The notes: generated by a model from the letters alone, not told the origin. A DNA stretch of 64,000 bases from Brenneria nigrifluens DSM 30175 = ATCC 13028 (GCF_005484965.1 NZ_CP034036.1:4712001-4776000), one strand, 5' to 3'. Shown: positions 17,356 through 27,033, counted from the stretch's first letter. Numbers and translations are program-made.

Positions 17356-17382
17356 TAGGACAACGTCATAATGGGGGAGTTC
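17356..17382 (-). promoter_or_regulatory. Possible sigma-E promoter of eptB
   Basis: On the minus strand GAACTC (17382-17377), a 15-bp spacer and GTCCTA (17361-17356) resemble the sigma-E pattern GGAACTT-N15/16-GTCnnA. It lies 44 bp upstream of eptB, which is sigma-E dependent in E. coli. Confidence 0.45.
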
Positions 17383-17434
17383 AGTACCGCAGCGCGCGTT
17401 TTGCCTGTGTCGGTATAACGACAAAGCCGTTACA

Positions 17435-19150
17435 CTACCGCTTAGCGGCGCCCCTTATATTTTTTATTCCCTCGTTACCCAGCCAGGCAATAAGCTCAAC
17501 CACCGCCGGATGATGCAAAAAAGCCATGATCTCTTCAGCCCGCTTGGCGCCTATCCCCGGAAACTGCCGCCACTGCAACGCGCTAAGCTGTTGCAACTGC
17601 GGCCAGCTTATATCCTCCAGCACATTCCCGGCCGAGCGCGGCAAGGGAAGACCCAGCGCCATCAGCCAACGCGCCAAAGGCTGCTGACGAGCCTGCTGTA
17701 AATTGTCATAAAGGTTATTGGCCTGCTTGATGCCAACCCCCTTCACGTCCTGTATCTGTTCCCTACTCAGCGCCAACCATGACGCCACGTCACGCAATAC
17801 GCCCTGTTGCGTCAAGCGGCGCCACATCCCCTCGCTGACGCCTTTAAGATTCAGCCCGTGCTCGCCGCTGAGCCAGGTCAGCCGTGCAACCATCTGTTGC
17901 CGACAGGCAAGGCTGTATTGAAAGCAACTGAGAGAATGAAAATCACCCTCCGGCGGCGGAATGACCGCGGCGCGTTCTGCAACCCGCCACACCACCTTGT
18001 CCAGCCGGGGGATACCCTGCCCGGCCAGACTGATGGCGATCTGATCGCCGGGCAGGACATCCCATTGCCGCCAGCGCGATAGCGACCCCACGTTGACCCG
18101 GCGCACCGTCTTGTCATCCAGCCGCAGCGGGTTGAGCCTCAGCACCACGCTAATCCTGCCGGTACGGCCGATGGCAAAATCAACGCCGTTAACCTCCGCC
18201 ACCTGCCGCACCGGCGGATATTTCCAGGCAATGGCCCAGTCGGCCGGAGTATTTCGCCAATAGCGCCCCTGCGGTTCTTTATCCTGACGGATCACCACGC
18301 CGTCGGTGACAAAGGGCAAGGGATGGCGAAACCAGCGCTCCCGCCAGCGTTCGGCCTCCTCCAGCGAGGAGATGCGATGCGTATAATCGGCCGTCATGGC
18401 GAACCCCATCGTCCGTAATCCCTCAAGGCGCTCGGGCAGCGCGGCCGGGCCGTCTGGCCACTCCCAGATAAAAACGCCGATGCGCGGCAAAACGGATGAA
18501 GACTGACGGCGGCGCATCTCCCCGGCAACCGCCGCCCGGGCATTGATTCCGCCTTGCAGATCCTGCCGATGGCCGGCCACCTTAAGGAACAGCTCCCCCT
18601 GTAGCACCAGCGTGGCGGGCGCCCCGCTCAGTTCGTTGGGGATATCCGCAATATTCAGGACTTTTTGCGTCCAGTCCTCTCCTCGCCAGCCGTTGCCCCG
18701 GCTGATTGCCGACGCCAGTTTTCCCTGTTGATACACCAGCGTTACCGCCACGCCGTCAATTTTGGGCTGGATCCAGACATCCTGATGCTGTTTTATCCAT
18801 CGTGACAGTTGCCCGCGGTCGGATAGCTTTTTCAGGCCGGTATGCGCCACCGGATGCGCCTGTTTGCCGCTGTCCGGCAGGCGAATGGAAAAACCCGGCC
18901 CGGCTGGGTGAAAACAACGCCGCCAGTGCTCCAGCCGGCCGCGCAGTTGGTCGTAAACCTCATCCTCCACCGCACTGGTTCCCGCCTGATAATAAGCGTC
19001 ATCCCATTGCTCCAGTTGCTGGCGCAGCATCAGCATCTCTTTTTCGGCTCGGCCGACCGACCAGTCAGGACAAACGGGCGCGGCGCTTAACGGCCCGCCG
19101 GCCACCCCCGCCAATATTACGCTGACCAACCGTGTGAACCAGCAATTCAT
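17435..19150 (-). CDS. ligB: NAD+-dependent DNA ligase LigB
   Basis: LigB is the second, shorter NAD-dependent DNA ligase of enterobacteria. I start at ATG 19150, right after GGGGGAGGTCAT, giving 571 residues (560 in E. coli); an upstream frame extension lacks support. The N-terminus is signal-like (LVSVILAGVAGGPLSAAPVC), as in E. coli LigB. The adenylation motif KxDG appears as PKIDGVAVTLVY with Lys130. The block SRGNGWRGEDWT, an OB-fold region and C-terminal helix-hairpin-helix repeats are present. The BRCT domain of LigA is absent, as usual for LigB. The gene is divergent from gmk, as in E. coli. Confidence 0.94.
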   Translation of the reverse strand: MNCWFTRLVSVILAGVAGGPLSAAPVCPDWSVGRAEKEMLMLRQQLEQWDDAYYQAGTSAVEDEVYDQLRGRLEHWRRCFHPAGPGFSIRLPDSGKQAHPVAHTGLKKLSDRGQLSRWIKQHQDVWIQPKIDGVAVTLVYQQGKLASAISRGNGWRGEDWTQKVLNIADIPNELSGAPATLVLQGELFLKVAGHRQDLQGGINARAAVAGEMRRRQSSSVLPRIGVFIWEWPDGPAALPERLEGLRTMGFAMTADYTHRISSLEEAERWRERWFRHPLPFVTDGVVIRQDKEPQGRYWRNTPADWAIAWKYPPVRQVAEVNGVDFAIGRTGRISVVLRLNPLRLDDKTVRRVNVGSLSRWRQWDVLPGDQIAISLAGQGIPRLDKVVWRVAERAAVIPPPEGDFHSLSCFQYSLACRQQMVARLTWLSGEHGLNLKGVSEGMWRRLTQQGVLRDVASWLALSREQIQDVKGVGIKQANNLYDNLQQARQQPLARWLMALGLPLPRSAGNVLEDISWPQLQQLSALQWRQFPGIGAKRAEEIMAFLHHPAVVELIAWLGNEGIKNIRGAAKR

Positions 19151-19472
19151 ATGACCTCCCCCCTGAGTGCGAACCGCGCACGGCAAGTACAGCGCGGTCG
19201 CCGACGTAAGACGAGGGAGAAAAACCAACAATGCAAAACGCCCCGCAAAGTTTTTGGCCGTTTTTCATCGGTATCAAAAACCACCGGAATCGGTTGCGCA
19301 AAGCGTCAGGAAAAGGTTGGCAGCGGGCGTTTCTGGTGGCATAAGGGTAGAACATTCTGCGATGCCGCTTATCACCGCGCGACTGATGGCATATTGCCGT
19401 GTATAATGTGAGGAAATGCACGTCTTGCTGCATCCATATCAATAATTAATTGCAATTAATAAAACTCCAATT
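19151..19472. promoter_or_regulatory. ligB-gmk divergent intergenic region
   Basis: These 322 bp hold no gene. TATAAT at 19402-19407 on the plus strand is a convincing -10 for gmk, 66 bp upstream of the start codon; its -35 is weak. The first half is the 5' flank of ligB. Confidence 0.6.
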
Positions 19473-20096
19473 ATGGCCCAAGGCACGTTATATATCGTTT
19501 CCGCTCCCAGTGGGGCTGGAAAATCAAGTTTGATTCAGGCGCTATTTAAAACGCAGCCGCTTTATGACACCCAGGTATCGATTTCCCATACCACACGGGC
19601 CAGACGACCGGGGGAAAACCACGGCGAACACTACTTCTTCGTCCCGGTTGATGAATTCAAACGGATGATCCGGGAAAATGAATTTCTGGAATATGCGGAA
19701 GTTTTCGGCAATTACTACGGCACGTCCCGGCTGGCCATCGAGCAGACGCTGGCGTCCGGCGTGGATGTTTTTCTGGATATCGACTGGCAGGGCGCTCAGC
19801 AAATCCGCAGCCAGATGCCGCAGGCGCGCAGCATTTTTATTTTGCCGCCGTCAAAGGAAGAGCTGGCGCGCCGCCTGCGCGGCCGCGGTCAGGACAGCGA
19901 GGAAGTCATAGCCCGCCGTATGGCGCAGGCCGTGGCCGAGATGACACACTACGCAGAATATGATTATTTGATTGTTAATGACGATTTCGATTTGGCGTTG
20001 CTCGATCTGAAAACCATTATTCGCGCTGAACGTCTGCATTTAAGCAGGCAAAAAGTACGGCATGACGCATTAATCACCAAACTATTGGCAGACTGA
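19473..20096 (+). CDS. gmk: Guanylate kinase
   Basis: Gmk phosphorylates GMP to GDP with ATP, feeding GTP and (p)ppGpp pools. The 207-residue product matches the E. coli length. The P-loop SAPSGAGKSSL is at residues 9-19. The GMP-binding segments are ISHTTRARRPGENHGEHYFFV and the region EVFGNYYGT, and a DIDWQGAQQIR block follows. It precedes rpoZ-spoT by 54 bp, the E. coli arrangement. Confidence 0.98.
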   Translation: MAQGTLYIVSAPSGAGKSSLIQALFKTQPLYDTQVSISHTTRARRPGENHGEHYFFVPVDEFKRMIRENEFLEYAEVFGNYYGTSRLAIEQTLASGVDVFLDIDWQGAQQIRSQMPQARSIFILPPSKEELARRLRGRGQDSEEVIARRMAQAVAEMTHYAEYDYLIVNDDFDLALLDLKTIIRAERLHLSRQKVRHDALITKLLAD

Positions 20097-20150
20097 CGGC
20101 TCTTTCAGTATGATGCCCAGTCATTTTATTTCCCTGTGGAGTAGCACATT

Positions 20151-20426
20151 ATGGCACGCGTAACTGTTCAAGACGCTGTAGAGAAAATTGGTAATCGTTT
20201 TGACCTGGTGTTGGTCGCTGCTCGTCGCGCCCGCCAGATCCAGACCGGCGGTAAAGATCCGCTGGTTCCTGAAGAGAACGACAAATACACGGTGATCGCC
20301 CTGCGGGAAATCGAAGAAGGCCTGATCAACGCCCAGATCCTGGACGTTCGTGACCGCCAGGAGCAGCAAGAGCAGGAAGCCGCGGAAATTCAGGCGGTTA
20401 CCGCGATTGCTGAAGGCCGCCGTTAA
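20151..20426 (+). CDS. rpoZ: RNA polymerase omega subunit
   Basis: Omega binds the beta-prime subunit, helps RNA polymerase assembly and forms part of a ppGpp-binding site. The 91 residues (MARVTVQDAVEKIGNRFDLVLVAARRARQ...) match the E. coli protein in length and sequence, including an acidic and glutamine-rich C-terminal part. The ribosome site is GTGGAGTAGCAC. It is the first gene of the rpoZ-spoT-trmH-recG operon. Confidence 0.98.
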   Translation: MARVTVQDAVEKIGNRFDLVLVAARRARQIQTGGKDPLVPEENDKYTVIALREIEEGLINAQILDVRDRQEQQEQEAAEIQAVTAIAEGRR

Positions 20427-20444
20427 TCAGACCACGAGTCGCCC

Positions 20445-22544
20445 TTGTATCTTTTTGAAAGCCTTAATCTGCTGATTCAACGTTATCTGCCGGAAGAGCA
20501 GATTAAACGTTTACGGCAGGCTTATCTTGTCGCGCGTGATGCCCACGAGGGGCAGACTCGCTCCAGCGGCGAACCCTATATCACTCATCCGGTTGCCGTC
20601 GCCTGTATTCTGGCCGAGATGCGTCTCGACTATGAAACGCTGATGGCCGCGCTGCTGCACGACGTGATAGAGGATACGCCCGCCACCTATCAGGACATGG
20701 AGCAGCTTTTCGGCAAGAGCGTCGCCGAACTGGTGGAAGGCGTTTCCAAGCTGGACAAGCTGAAGTTCCGCGACAAGAAAGAGGCGCAGGCGGAAAACTT
20801 CCGCAAAATGATCATGGCGATGGTGCAGGATATCCGCGTCATTCTGATCAAACTGGCCGACCGTACCCACAATATGCGCACGCTGGGTTCGCTACGTCCG
20901 GACAAGCGCCGCCGCATCGCCCGCGAAACGCTGGAAATATACAGCCCGCTGGCGCATCGGCTGGGTATTCACCACCTCAAGACCGAGCTGGAAGAGCTGG
21001 GTTTTGAAGCGCTCTACCCCAACCGTTACCGCGTCATCAAAGAAGTGGTCAAGGCCGCCCGCGGTAATCGCAAAGAGATGATCCAGAAAATCCTCGCCGA
21101 GATTGAAGGACGTCTGACCGAAGCGGGGATCGCCTGCCGGGTAAGCGGCCGCGAAAAGCATCTCTACTCCATCTACTGCAAAATGCACCTCAAAGAGCAG
21201 CGTTTCCATTCCATTATGGATATTTACGCCTTTCGGGTGATCGTCAAGGAGCTGGATACCTGTTATCGCGTGTTGGGCCAGGTGCACAGTCTGTACAAGC
21301 CGCGTCCGGGCCGGGTAAAAGACTATATCGCCATTCCCAAGGCCAACGGCTATCAGTCGCTGCATACGTCGCTGATTGGTCCGCATGGCGTGCCGGTGGA
21401 AGTGCAGATCCGCACCGATGATATGGACCAGATGGCGGAAATGGGCGTGGCCGCGCACTGGGCCTATAAAGAAGGCGAAAGCAGCACCACCGCTCAGGTT
21501 CGCGCCCAGCGCTGGATGCAAAGCCTGCTGGAATTGCAGCAGAGCGCCGGCAGCTCGTTCGAATTTATCGAAAGCGTTAAGTCCGACCTGTTTCCGGACG
21601 AAATGTACGTTTTCACGCCGGAAGGGCGCATTGTGGAGTTGCCGGCCGGCGCCACGCCGGTGGACTTCGCCTACGCCGTGCATACCGATATCGGCCACGC
21701 CTGCGTCGGCGCCAGAGTCGACCGCCAGCCCTATCCGCTATCGCAGTCGCTGACCAGCGGACAGACCGTGGAGATCATTACCGCGCCGGGCGCCAGACCG
21801 AACGCCGCCTGGCTGAACTTTGTGGTCAGTTCCCGAGCGCGCGCCAAAATCCGCCAGATGCTGAAGAACCTCAAGCGCGACGACTCCGTCAGCCTGGGCC
21901 GGCGGTTGCTGAATCATGCGCTGGGCAGCGGCCGCAAACTGTCGGATATCCCGCCCAAGAATATTCAGCTTGAGCTGGACAGAATGAAGCTCGCCACGCT
22001 GGACGATCTGATGGCGGAAATCGGACTGGGCAACGCCATGAGCGTGGTGGTGGCGAAAAACCTGCTCAATGAACAATCCCAGTTGGATAACACCGGGCCG
22101 CGCAAACTGCCGATTAAAGGCGCCGACGGCGTGATGGTCTCGTTTGCCAAATGCTGCCGCCCCATTCCGGGCGATCCGATTATCGCTCACGTCAGTCCCG
22201 GTAAGGGTCTGGTTATCCACCACGAATCCTGCCGCAATATTCGCGGTTACCAGAAAGAGCCGGAGAAGTTTATGGCGGTGGAATGGGATAAGGTGACCGA
22301 GCAGGAGTTTATCGCCGAAATCAAGGTGGATATGTTCAACCACCAGGGCGCGCTGGCCAATCTGGCGGCCGCCATCAATACCGCCAATTCAAATATCCAG
22401 AGTATCAATACGGAAGAAAGGGACGGCCGCGTATACAGCGCCTTTATCCGTCTCACCACGCTCGACCGCGTTCATCTGGCGAACGTTATGCGCAAAATCC
22501 GTGTAATGCCGGATGTAATAAAAGTTAACCGTAACCGAAACTGA
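20445..22544 (+). CDS. spoT: Bifunctional (p)ppGpp synthetase/hydrolase SpoT
   Basis: SpoT degrades and, weakly, makes (p)ppGpp, responding to fatty acid, carbon and iron starvation. The product is 699 residues (702 in E. coli). It starts at a TTG codon (MYLFESLNLLIQ), 18 bp after rpoZ; E. coli spoT also uses TTG. Domains in order: HD hydrolase with HDVIEDT near residue 72; synthetase region with the YQSLHTSLIGPHG segment near 305; TGS domain (EMYVFTPEGRIVELPAGATPVDFAYAVHT) near 385-445; zinc-finger/conserved-cysteine part with KCCRPIPGD; C-terminal ACT domain. Initiation by TTG with a poor ribosome site suggests low expression and coupling to rpoZ. Confidence 0.97.
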   Translation: MYLFESLNLLIQRYLPEEQIKRLRQAYLVARDAHEGQTRSSGEPYITHPVAVACILAEMRLDYETLMAALLHDVIEDTPATYQDMEQLFGKSVAELVEGVSKLDKLKFRDKKEAQAENFRKMIMAMVQDIRVILIKLADRTHNMRTLGSLRPDKRRRIARETLEIYSPLAHRLGIHHLKTELEELGFEALYPNRYRVIKEVVKAARGNRKEMIQKILAEIEGRLTEAGIACRVSGREKHLYSIYCKMHLKEQRFHSIMDIYAFRVIVKELDTCYRVLGQVHSLYKPRPGRVKDYIAIPKANGYQSLHTSLIGPHGVPVEVQIRTDDMDQMAEMGVAAHWAYKEGESSTTAQVRAQRWMQSLLELQQSAGSSFEFIESVKSDLFPDEMYVFTPEGRIVELPAGATPVDFAYAVHTDIGHACVGARVDRQPYPLSQSLTSGQTVEIITAPGARPNAAWLNFVVSSRARAKIRQMLKNLKRDDSVSLGRRLLNHALGSGRKLSDIPPKNIQLELDRMKLATLDDLMAEIGLGNAMSVVVAKNLLNEQSQLDNTGPRKLPIKGADGVMVSFAKCCRPIPGDPIIAHVSPGKGLVIHHESCRNIRGYQKEPEKFMAVEWDKVTEQEFIAEIKVDMFNHQGALANLAAAINTANSNIQSINTEERDGRVYSAFIRLTTLDRVHLANVMRKIRVMPDVIKVNRNRN

Positions 22545-22549
22545 CCGCT

Positions 22550-23242
22550 ATGACACCGCAACGCTACGCGCGTATCAGAGAGATGCTCAGCTGCCGCCAG
22601 CCCGATCTGACCGTCTGCATGGAGCAGGTGCATAAGCCGCACAACGTGTCCGCCGTTATTCGCACCGCCGATGCGGTAGGCGTCCATCGGATCCATGCCG
22701 TCTGGCCCGGCAGCAGAATGAAAACGCTGGCGTCTTCCGCGGCCGGCAGCAATAGCTGGGTGCAGGTTAAAACGCACCGCACCATCCATGACGCGGTCGG
22801 CCACCTGAAAACGCAGGGCATGCAGATTCTGGCCACCCATCTTTCCCCGCAGTCCGTCGATTTCCGCGAAATTGATTACACCCGCCCGACCTGCATTTTG
22901 CTGGGGCAGGAAAAAACCGGCATCAGCAAAGAGGCCTTACGGCTGGCCGATCGGGATATCATCATTCCGATGACCGGCATGGTGCAGTCGCTGAATGTCT
23001 CCGTCGCCTGCGCCTTGATTCTGTATGAAGCGCAGCGCCAACGGCAGATGGCGGGCATGTATCAGCGCCAAGAGAGCCCGCTGGACGACGCGGAACAGCA
23101 GCGGCTGCTGTTTGAAGGCGGCTACCCGGTACTGGCGCGCGTCGCCAAACGTAAAGGTTTACCCCGCCCTTATATCGACGGCAGCGGTCAGATCGTCGCC
23201 GATAGCGCCTGGTGGGCGTCAATGCAATCCTCGGAGTGCTGA
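22550..23242 (+). CDS. trmH: tRNA (guanosine18-2'-O)-methyltransferase TrmH
   Basis: TrmH methylates the 2'-OH of G18 in tRNA D-loops using SAM. It is a SPOUT (knotted) methyltransferase of 230 residues, as in E. coli (229). Visible motifs: N-terminal HKPHNVSAVIRTADAVG (motif 1), ILLGQEKTGIS (motif 2), and MTGMVQSLNVSVACALILYEAQRQR (motif 3, the trefoil knot). It starts 5 bp after spoT, and its stop shares one base with the recG start. Confidence 0.97.
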   Translation: MTPQRYARIREMLSCRQPDLTVCMEQVHKPHNVSAVIRTADAVGVHRIHAVWPGSRMKTLASSAAGSNSWVQVKTHRTIHDAVGHLKTQGMQILATHLSPQSVDFREIDYTRPTCILLGQEKTGISKEALRLADRDIIIPMTGMVQSLNVSVACALILYEAQRQRQMAGMYQRQESPLDDAEQQRLLFEGGYPVLARVAKRKGLPRPYIDGSGQIVADSAWWASMQSSEC

Positions 23243-25323
23243 TGAGAGGCCGCCTGCTGAATACCCAACCGCTGAGCACGCTTGCCGGCGTGGGTGCCAG
23301 TCAGGCGGCCAAACTGGCCCGCCTCGGGCTGGAAACCGTGCAGGATTTATTGCTGCACCTGCCGTCGCGCTACGAAGATCGCACCCGGCTGTACGCCATC
23401 GGGGATCTTCTTCCCGGCATGTACGCCACGGTGGAAGGCGAGGTATTGCACCACGACGTCACCTTCGGCCGGCGCCGCATGCTGACCTGCCAAATCAGCG
23501 ACGGCAGCGGCCTGCTGACCATGCGCTTTTTCAATTTCAACGCCGCGATGAAGAACAGTCTGGCGCCGGGCCAGCGGGTCACTGCCTATGGCGAAATTAA
23601 ACGCGGCAAAATCGGCGCGGAAATCATCCACCCGGAATACCGCATCCAGGGCGATACCCCGCAAATAGAACCGCAGGAAACCCTGACGCCGGTTTATCCC
23701 GCCACCGAAGGCGTGCGCCAGGCAACCCTGCGCAAGCTCACCGACCAGGCGCTGGCGCTGCTGGACGCCAATCCTATCGATGAACTGCTGCCGGAAGAGC
23801 TGGGGCGTTCGCTTATCAGCCTGCCCGAAGCCCTGCATATCCTGCACCGGCCGCCGCCCGACGTTCAGCTCGGCGAGCTGGAGCAGGGTAAGCACCCGGC
23901 GCAGCAGCGGCTGATTATGGAAGAGCTGCTGGCGCATAATTTAAGCATGCTGGCGGTGCGCGCCGGCGCGCAAAGCTACCGCGCCCTGCCGTTAGCGGCC
24001 AATGACGCCCTGAAACGGCGTTTGCTGTCGGCGCTGCCTTTCTCGCCGACGCGGGCGCAGCAGCGGGTTGCGGGTGAAATTGAAGCCGATATGGCCAAAA
24101 ATTTCCCCATGATGCGCCTGGTGCAGGGAGACGTCGGCTCAGGAAAAACGCTGGTCGCCGCGCTGGCGGCGCTGCGGGCGATCGCCAACGGCAAACAGGT
24201 GGCGCTGATGGCGCCGACGGAGCTGCTGGCGGAACAGCATGCGCATAATTTTCGCCAGTGGTTTGAACCGCTGGGTATCGCAGTCGGCTGGCTGGCCGGC
24301 AAGCAGAAAGGAAAAGCGCGGGAGGCGCAGCAGGACGCCATCGCCGGCGGCCGGGTAGCGATGGTGGTCGGCACCCACGCCATCTTCCAGCAGCAGGTAA
24401 AATTCAACGGGCTGGCGCTGGTGATTATTGACGAACAGCACCGCTTCGGCGTGCATCAGCGTCTGGCGCTGTGGGAAAAAGGCGAAGAGCAGGGATTTCA
24501 CCCGCACCAGCTGATTATGACCGCCACCCCCATCCCGCGCACGCTGGCGATGACCGCCTACGCCGATCTGGATACCTCGGTGATCGACGAACTGCCGCCG
24601 GGCAGAACGCCGGTCACCACCGTCGCCATCCCGGACTCGCGCCGCAATGACGTCATCCAACGGGTCGACAACGCCTGCCGGCAGGAAGGTCGGCAGGCCT
24701 ATTGGGTGTGTACGCTGATTGAAGAGTCCGATCTGCTGGAAGCACAGGCCGCCGAAGCGACCTGTCAGGAGCTGCAAGCGGCGCTGCCCGACATCAGCGT
24801 CGGATTAGTCCATGGGCGGATGAAGGCGCAGGAAAAACAAGCCGTCATGCAGGCGTTTAAACAGGGCGATCTGCAACTGCTGGTGGCGACAACGGTGATT
24901 GAAGTGGGGGTCGACGTGCCGAACGCCAGCCTGATGATTATCGAAAACCCCGAACGGCTGGGGCTGGCGCAGCTTCACCAGCTGCGCGGACGAGTGGGAC
25001 GCGGCGCGGTGGCCTCTCACTGCGTACTGCTTTATAAAACGCCGCTCAGCAAAACGGCGCAAAAACGGCTTCAGGTACTGCGCGACAGCAACGACGGTTT
25101 TGTTATCGCCCAGCGCGATTTGGAAATCCGCGGACCGGGCGAGCTATTGGGAACGCGCCAGACGGGCAATGCGGAATTCAAAGTCGCCGATCTCCTGCGC
25201 GATCAGGCGCTGATCCCTCAGGTACAGCGCGTTGCCCGCCATCTCCACCAACGTTATCCCGACCATGCCAAGGCGTTGATTGAACGCTGGCTGCCGGAGC
25301 GCACCCGCTATACCAATGCCTGA
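23242..25323 (+). CDS. recG: ATP-dependent DNA helicase RecG
   Basis: RecG remodels stalled forks and Holliday junctions. The product from ATG 23242 (MRGRLLNTQPLSTL) is 693 residues, identical in length to E. coli RecG. It has the N-terminal wedge/OB domain, then SF2 helicase motifs: Walker A GDVGSGKT, DEQH box in IIDEQHRFGVHQR, TATPIPRTLA, and the motif VI region LHQLRGRVGRGA. The C-terminal TRG region DLEIRGPGELLGTRQTG follows. Start and stop codons overlap in TGATG with trmH, so translation is coupled. An earlier in-frame start would lie inside trmH and is not used. Confidence 0.98.
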   Translation: MRGRLLNTQPLSTLAGVGASQAAKLARLGLETVQDLLLHLPSRYEDRTRLYAIGDLLPGMYATVEGEVLHHDVTFGRRRMLTCQISDGSGLLTMRFFNFNAAMKNSLAPGQRVTAYGEIKRGKIGAEIIHPEYRIQGDTPQIEPQETLTPVYPATEGVRQATLRKLTDQALALLDANPIDELLPEELGRSLISLPEALHILHRPPPDVQLGELEQGKHPAQQRLIMEELLAHNLSMLAVRAGAQSYRALPLAANDALKRRLLSALPFSPTRAQQRVAGEIEADMAKNFPMMRLVQGDVGSGKTLVAALAALRAIANGKQVALMAPTELLAEQHAHNFRQWFEPLGIAVGWLAGKQKGKAREAQQDAIAGGRVAMVVGTHAIFQQQVKFNGLALVIIDEQHRFGVHQRLALWEKGEEQGFHPHQLIMTATPIPRTLAMTAYADLDTSVIDELPPGRTPVTTVAIPDSRRNDVIQRVDNACRQEGRQAYWVCTLIEESDLLEAQAAEATCQELQAALPDISVGLVHGRMKAQEKQAVMQAFKQGDLQLLVATTVIEVGVDVPNASLMIIENPERLGLAQLHQLRGRVGRGAVASHCVLLYKTPLSKTAQKRLQVLRDSNDGFVIAQRDLEIRGPGELLGTRQTGNAEFKVADLLRDQALIPQVQRVARHLHQRYPDHAKALIERWLPERTRYTNA

Positions 25324-25413
25324 CGATGGGGTCCTGAGCGCCAAATCCGGCCCGTGATCGCTTTGAATCATCCGTTGCCGCCAACCAGACAATTTCATAT
25401 CGGCGGCGCATTT

Positions 25414-25427
25414 AGCAAACGTTTGCT
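25414..25427 (+). promoter_or_regulatory. PurR operator upstream of xanP
   Basis: AGCAAACGTTTGCT is a perfect 14-bp palindrome with the PurR core GCAAACGTTTGC. It lies 55 bp before the chosen xanP start, consistent with purine repression of a xanthine permease. A weak promoter TTGCCG (25375)/TATCGG (25398) lies just upstream. Confidence 0.75.
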
Positions 25428-25481
25428 TTTGCAAAAGAGATGATTACAATGCCCTCTTTGTCGTTTCAGGAACGCCATATT

Positions 25482-26873
25482 ATGACCGACGCCACCACGG
25501 AAACCCCGCAAACAGAGATACCCGCCGCGCCCAAGCGCAGTGAATTAATCTATCGTCTGGAAGACAGGCCGCCGCTGGCGCAAACCCTGTTTGCCGCCAG
25601 CCAGCATCTGCTGGCGATGTTTGTCGCGGTGATCACCCCCGCGCTATTGATCTGCCAGGCGCTGGGTTTACCGGCGCAAGATACGCAACATATCATCAGC
25701 ATGTCGCTGTTTGCCTCCGGCCTGGCCTCTATTCTGCAAATCAAAACCTGGGGACCGGTGGGGTCGGGGCTGCTGTCCATTCAGGGCACCAGCTTTAACT
25801 TCGTCACGCCGTTGATCATGGGCGGTCTGGCGCTGAAAAACGGCGGCGCGGACGTTCCCACCATGATGGCGGCGCTGTTCGGCACCTTGATGGTCGCCTC
25901 CTTTACCGAAATCATCCTGTCGCGCTTTCTGCATCTGGCCCGCCGGATTATCACGCCGCTGGTATCGGGGATTGTGGTGATGATCATCGGCCTGTCGCTG
26001 ATTCAGGTCGGCCTGACCTCCATCGGCGGCGGCTATGCGGCGATGAACAACAACACCTTCGGCGCGCCGAAAAACCTGTTGCTGGCCGGCATCGTGCTGT
26101 TGGTTATTATCCTGCTTAACCGCCAGCGCAACCCATACCTGCGCGTGGCCTCCCTGGTGATCGCCATGGCGGTCGGCTATCTCGGCGCCTGGCTGATGGA
26201 TATGCTGCCGGGCGGCGCCCCGACCGAACAGGACACCTTCATCATGGTGCCGACGCCGCTCTATTACGGTCTGGGCTTTGACTGGAATCTGTTGATCCCG
26301 CTGATGCTGGTGTTTATGGTGACGTCGCTGGAAACCATCGGCGATATCACCGCGACCTCCGACGTATCGGAGCAGCCGGTCAGCGGGCCGCTGTATATGA
26401 AACGGCTGAAAGGCGGCGTGCTGGCCAACGGCCTGAACTCCTGTCTGTCCGCCGTATTCAATACCTTTCCCAACTCCTGTTTCGGGCAGAATAACGGCGT
26501 TATCCAGCTTACCGGCGTCGCCAGCCGCTACGTCGGCTTTGTGGTGGCGCTGATGCTGATTGTTCTGGGGCTGTTCCCGGCGGTCAGCGGCTTTGTGCAG
26601 CATATTCCGGAGCCGGTGCTGGGCGGCGCCACCATCGTTATGTTCGGCACCATCGCCGCCTCCGGCGTGCGCATCGTGTCGCGTGAACCGCTGAACCGGC
26701 GCGCCATCATGATTATCGCGCTCTCGCTGGCCGTGGGGCTGGGCGTTTCGCAGCAACCGCTGATTCTGCAATTTGCGCCGGACTGGATGAAAACCCTGCT
26801 CTCTTCCGGCATCGCCGCCGGCGGTATTACGGCGATTGTGCTGAATCTGGTTTTCCCCCACGACGAAAAATAA
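25482..26873 (+). CDS. xanP: Xanthine permease XanP (NCS2/NAT family)
   Basis: XanP is a proton-coupled, high-affinity xanthine importer in the inner membrane. I start at the ATG at 25482 (MTDATTETPQTE), giving 463 residues as in E. coli; earlier in-frame ATGs at 25440 and 25449 lie close to the PurR operator and would lengthen the N-terminus. NAT family marks: SIQGTSFNFVTPLIMGG in the first half, ETIGDITATSDVS, and the signature VFNTFPNSCFGQNNGVIQLTGVASRYVG. About 14 membrane segments are evident. In E. coli gltS lies between recG and xanP; here it is absent. Confidence 0.95.
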   Translation: MTDATTETPQTEIPAAPKRSELIYRLEDRPPLAQTLFAASQHLLAMFVAVITPALLICQALGLPAQDTQHIISMSLFASGLASILQIKTWGPVGSGLLSIQGTSFNFVTPLIMGGLALKNGGADVPTMMAALFGTLMVASFTEIILSRFLHLARRIITPLVSGIVVMIIGLSLIQVGLTSIGGGYAAMNNNTFGAPKNLLLAGIVLLVIILLNRQRNPYLRVASLVIAMAVGYLGAWLMDMLPGGAPTEQDTFIMVPTPLYYGLGFDWNLLIPLMLVFMVTSLETIGDITATSDVSEQPVSGPLYMKRLKGGVLANGLNSCLSAVFNTFPNSCFGQNNGVIQLTGVASRYVGFVVALMLIVLGLFPAVSGFVQHIPEPVLGGATIVMFGTIAASGVRIVSREPLNRRAIMIIALSLAVGLGVSQQPLILQFAPDWMKTLLSSGIAAGGITAIVLNLVFPHDEK

Positions 26874-26910
26874 TTTGTATCCGCGTCAATAATTTCTGTT
26901 AACCGTTGAT

Positions 26911-26945
26911 AAAAGCGACCGACGATGCAACACCGGTCGCTTTTT
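26911..26945 (+). terminator. Terminator after xanP
   Basis: AAAAGCGACCG (26911-26921) pairs with CGGTCGC and the following Ts (26934-26944) around a 12-base loop, ending in T5. It lies about 40 bp after the xanP stop. Confidence 0.9.
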
Positions 26946-27033
26946 ACTGTCTGTAACTGCATTATCTGTTGAGCCTTAAAGGTAATTGCGGCATAAAAAC
27001 AGTTATCCCTGACGACAGGCATGGACTGACACG

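Noticed and set aside
25668..26861. 397-residue antisense frame over xanP
   Set aside because: Its composition (many His, Gln and Arg) is that of a reversed membrane-protein gene; xanP is clearly the real gene.
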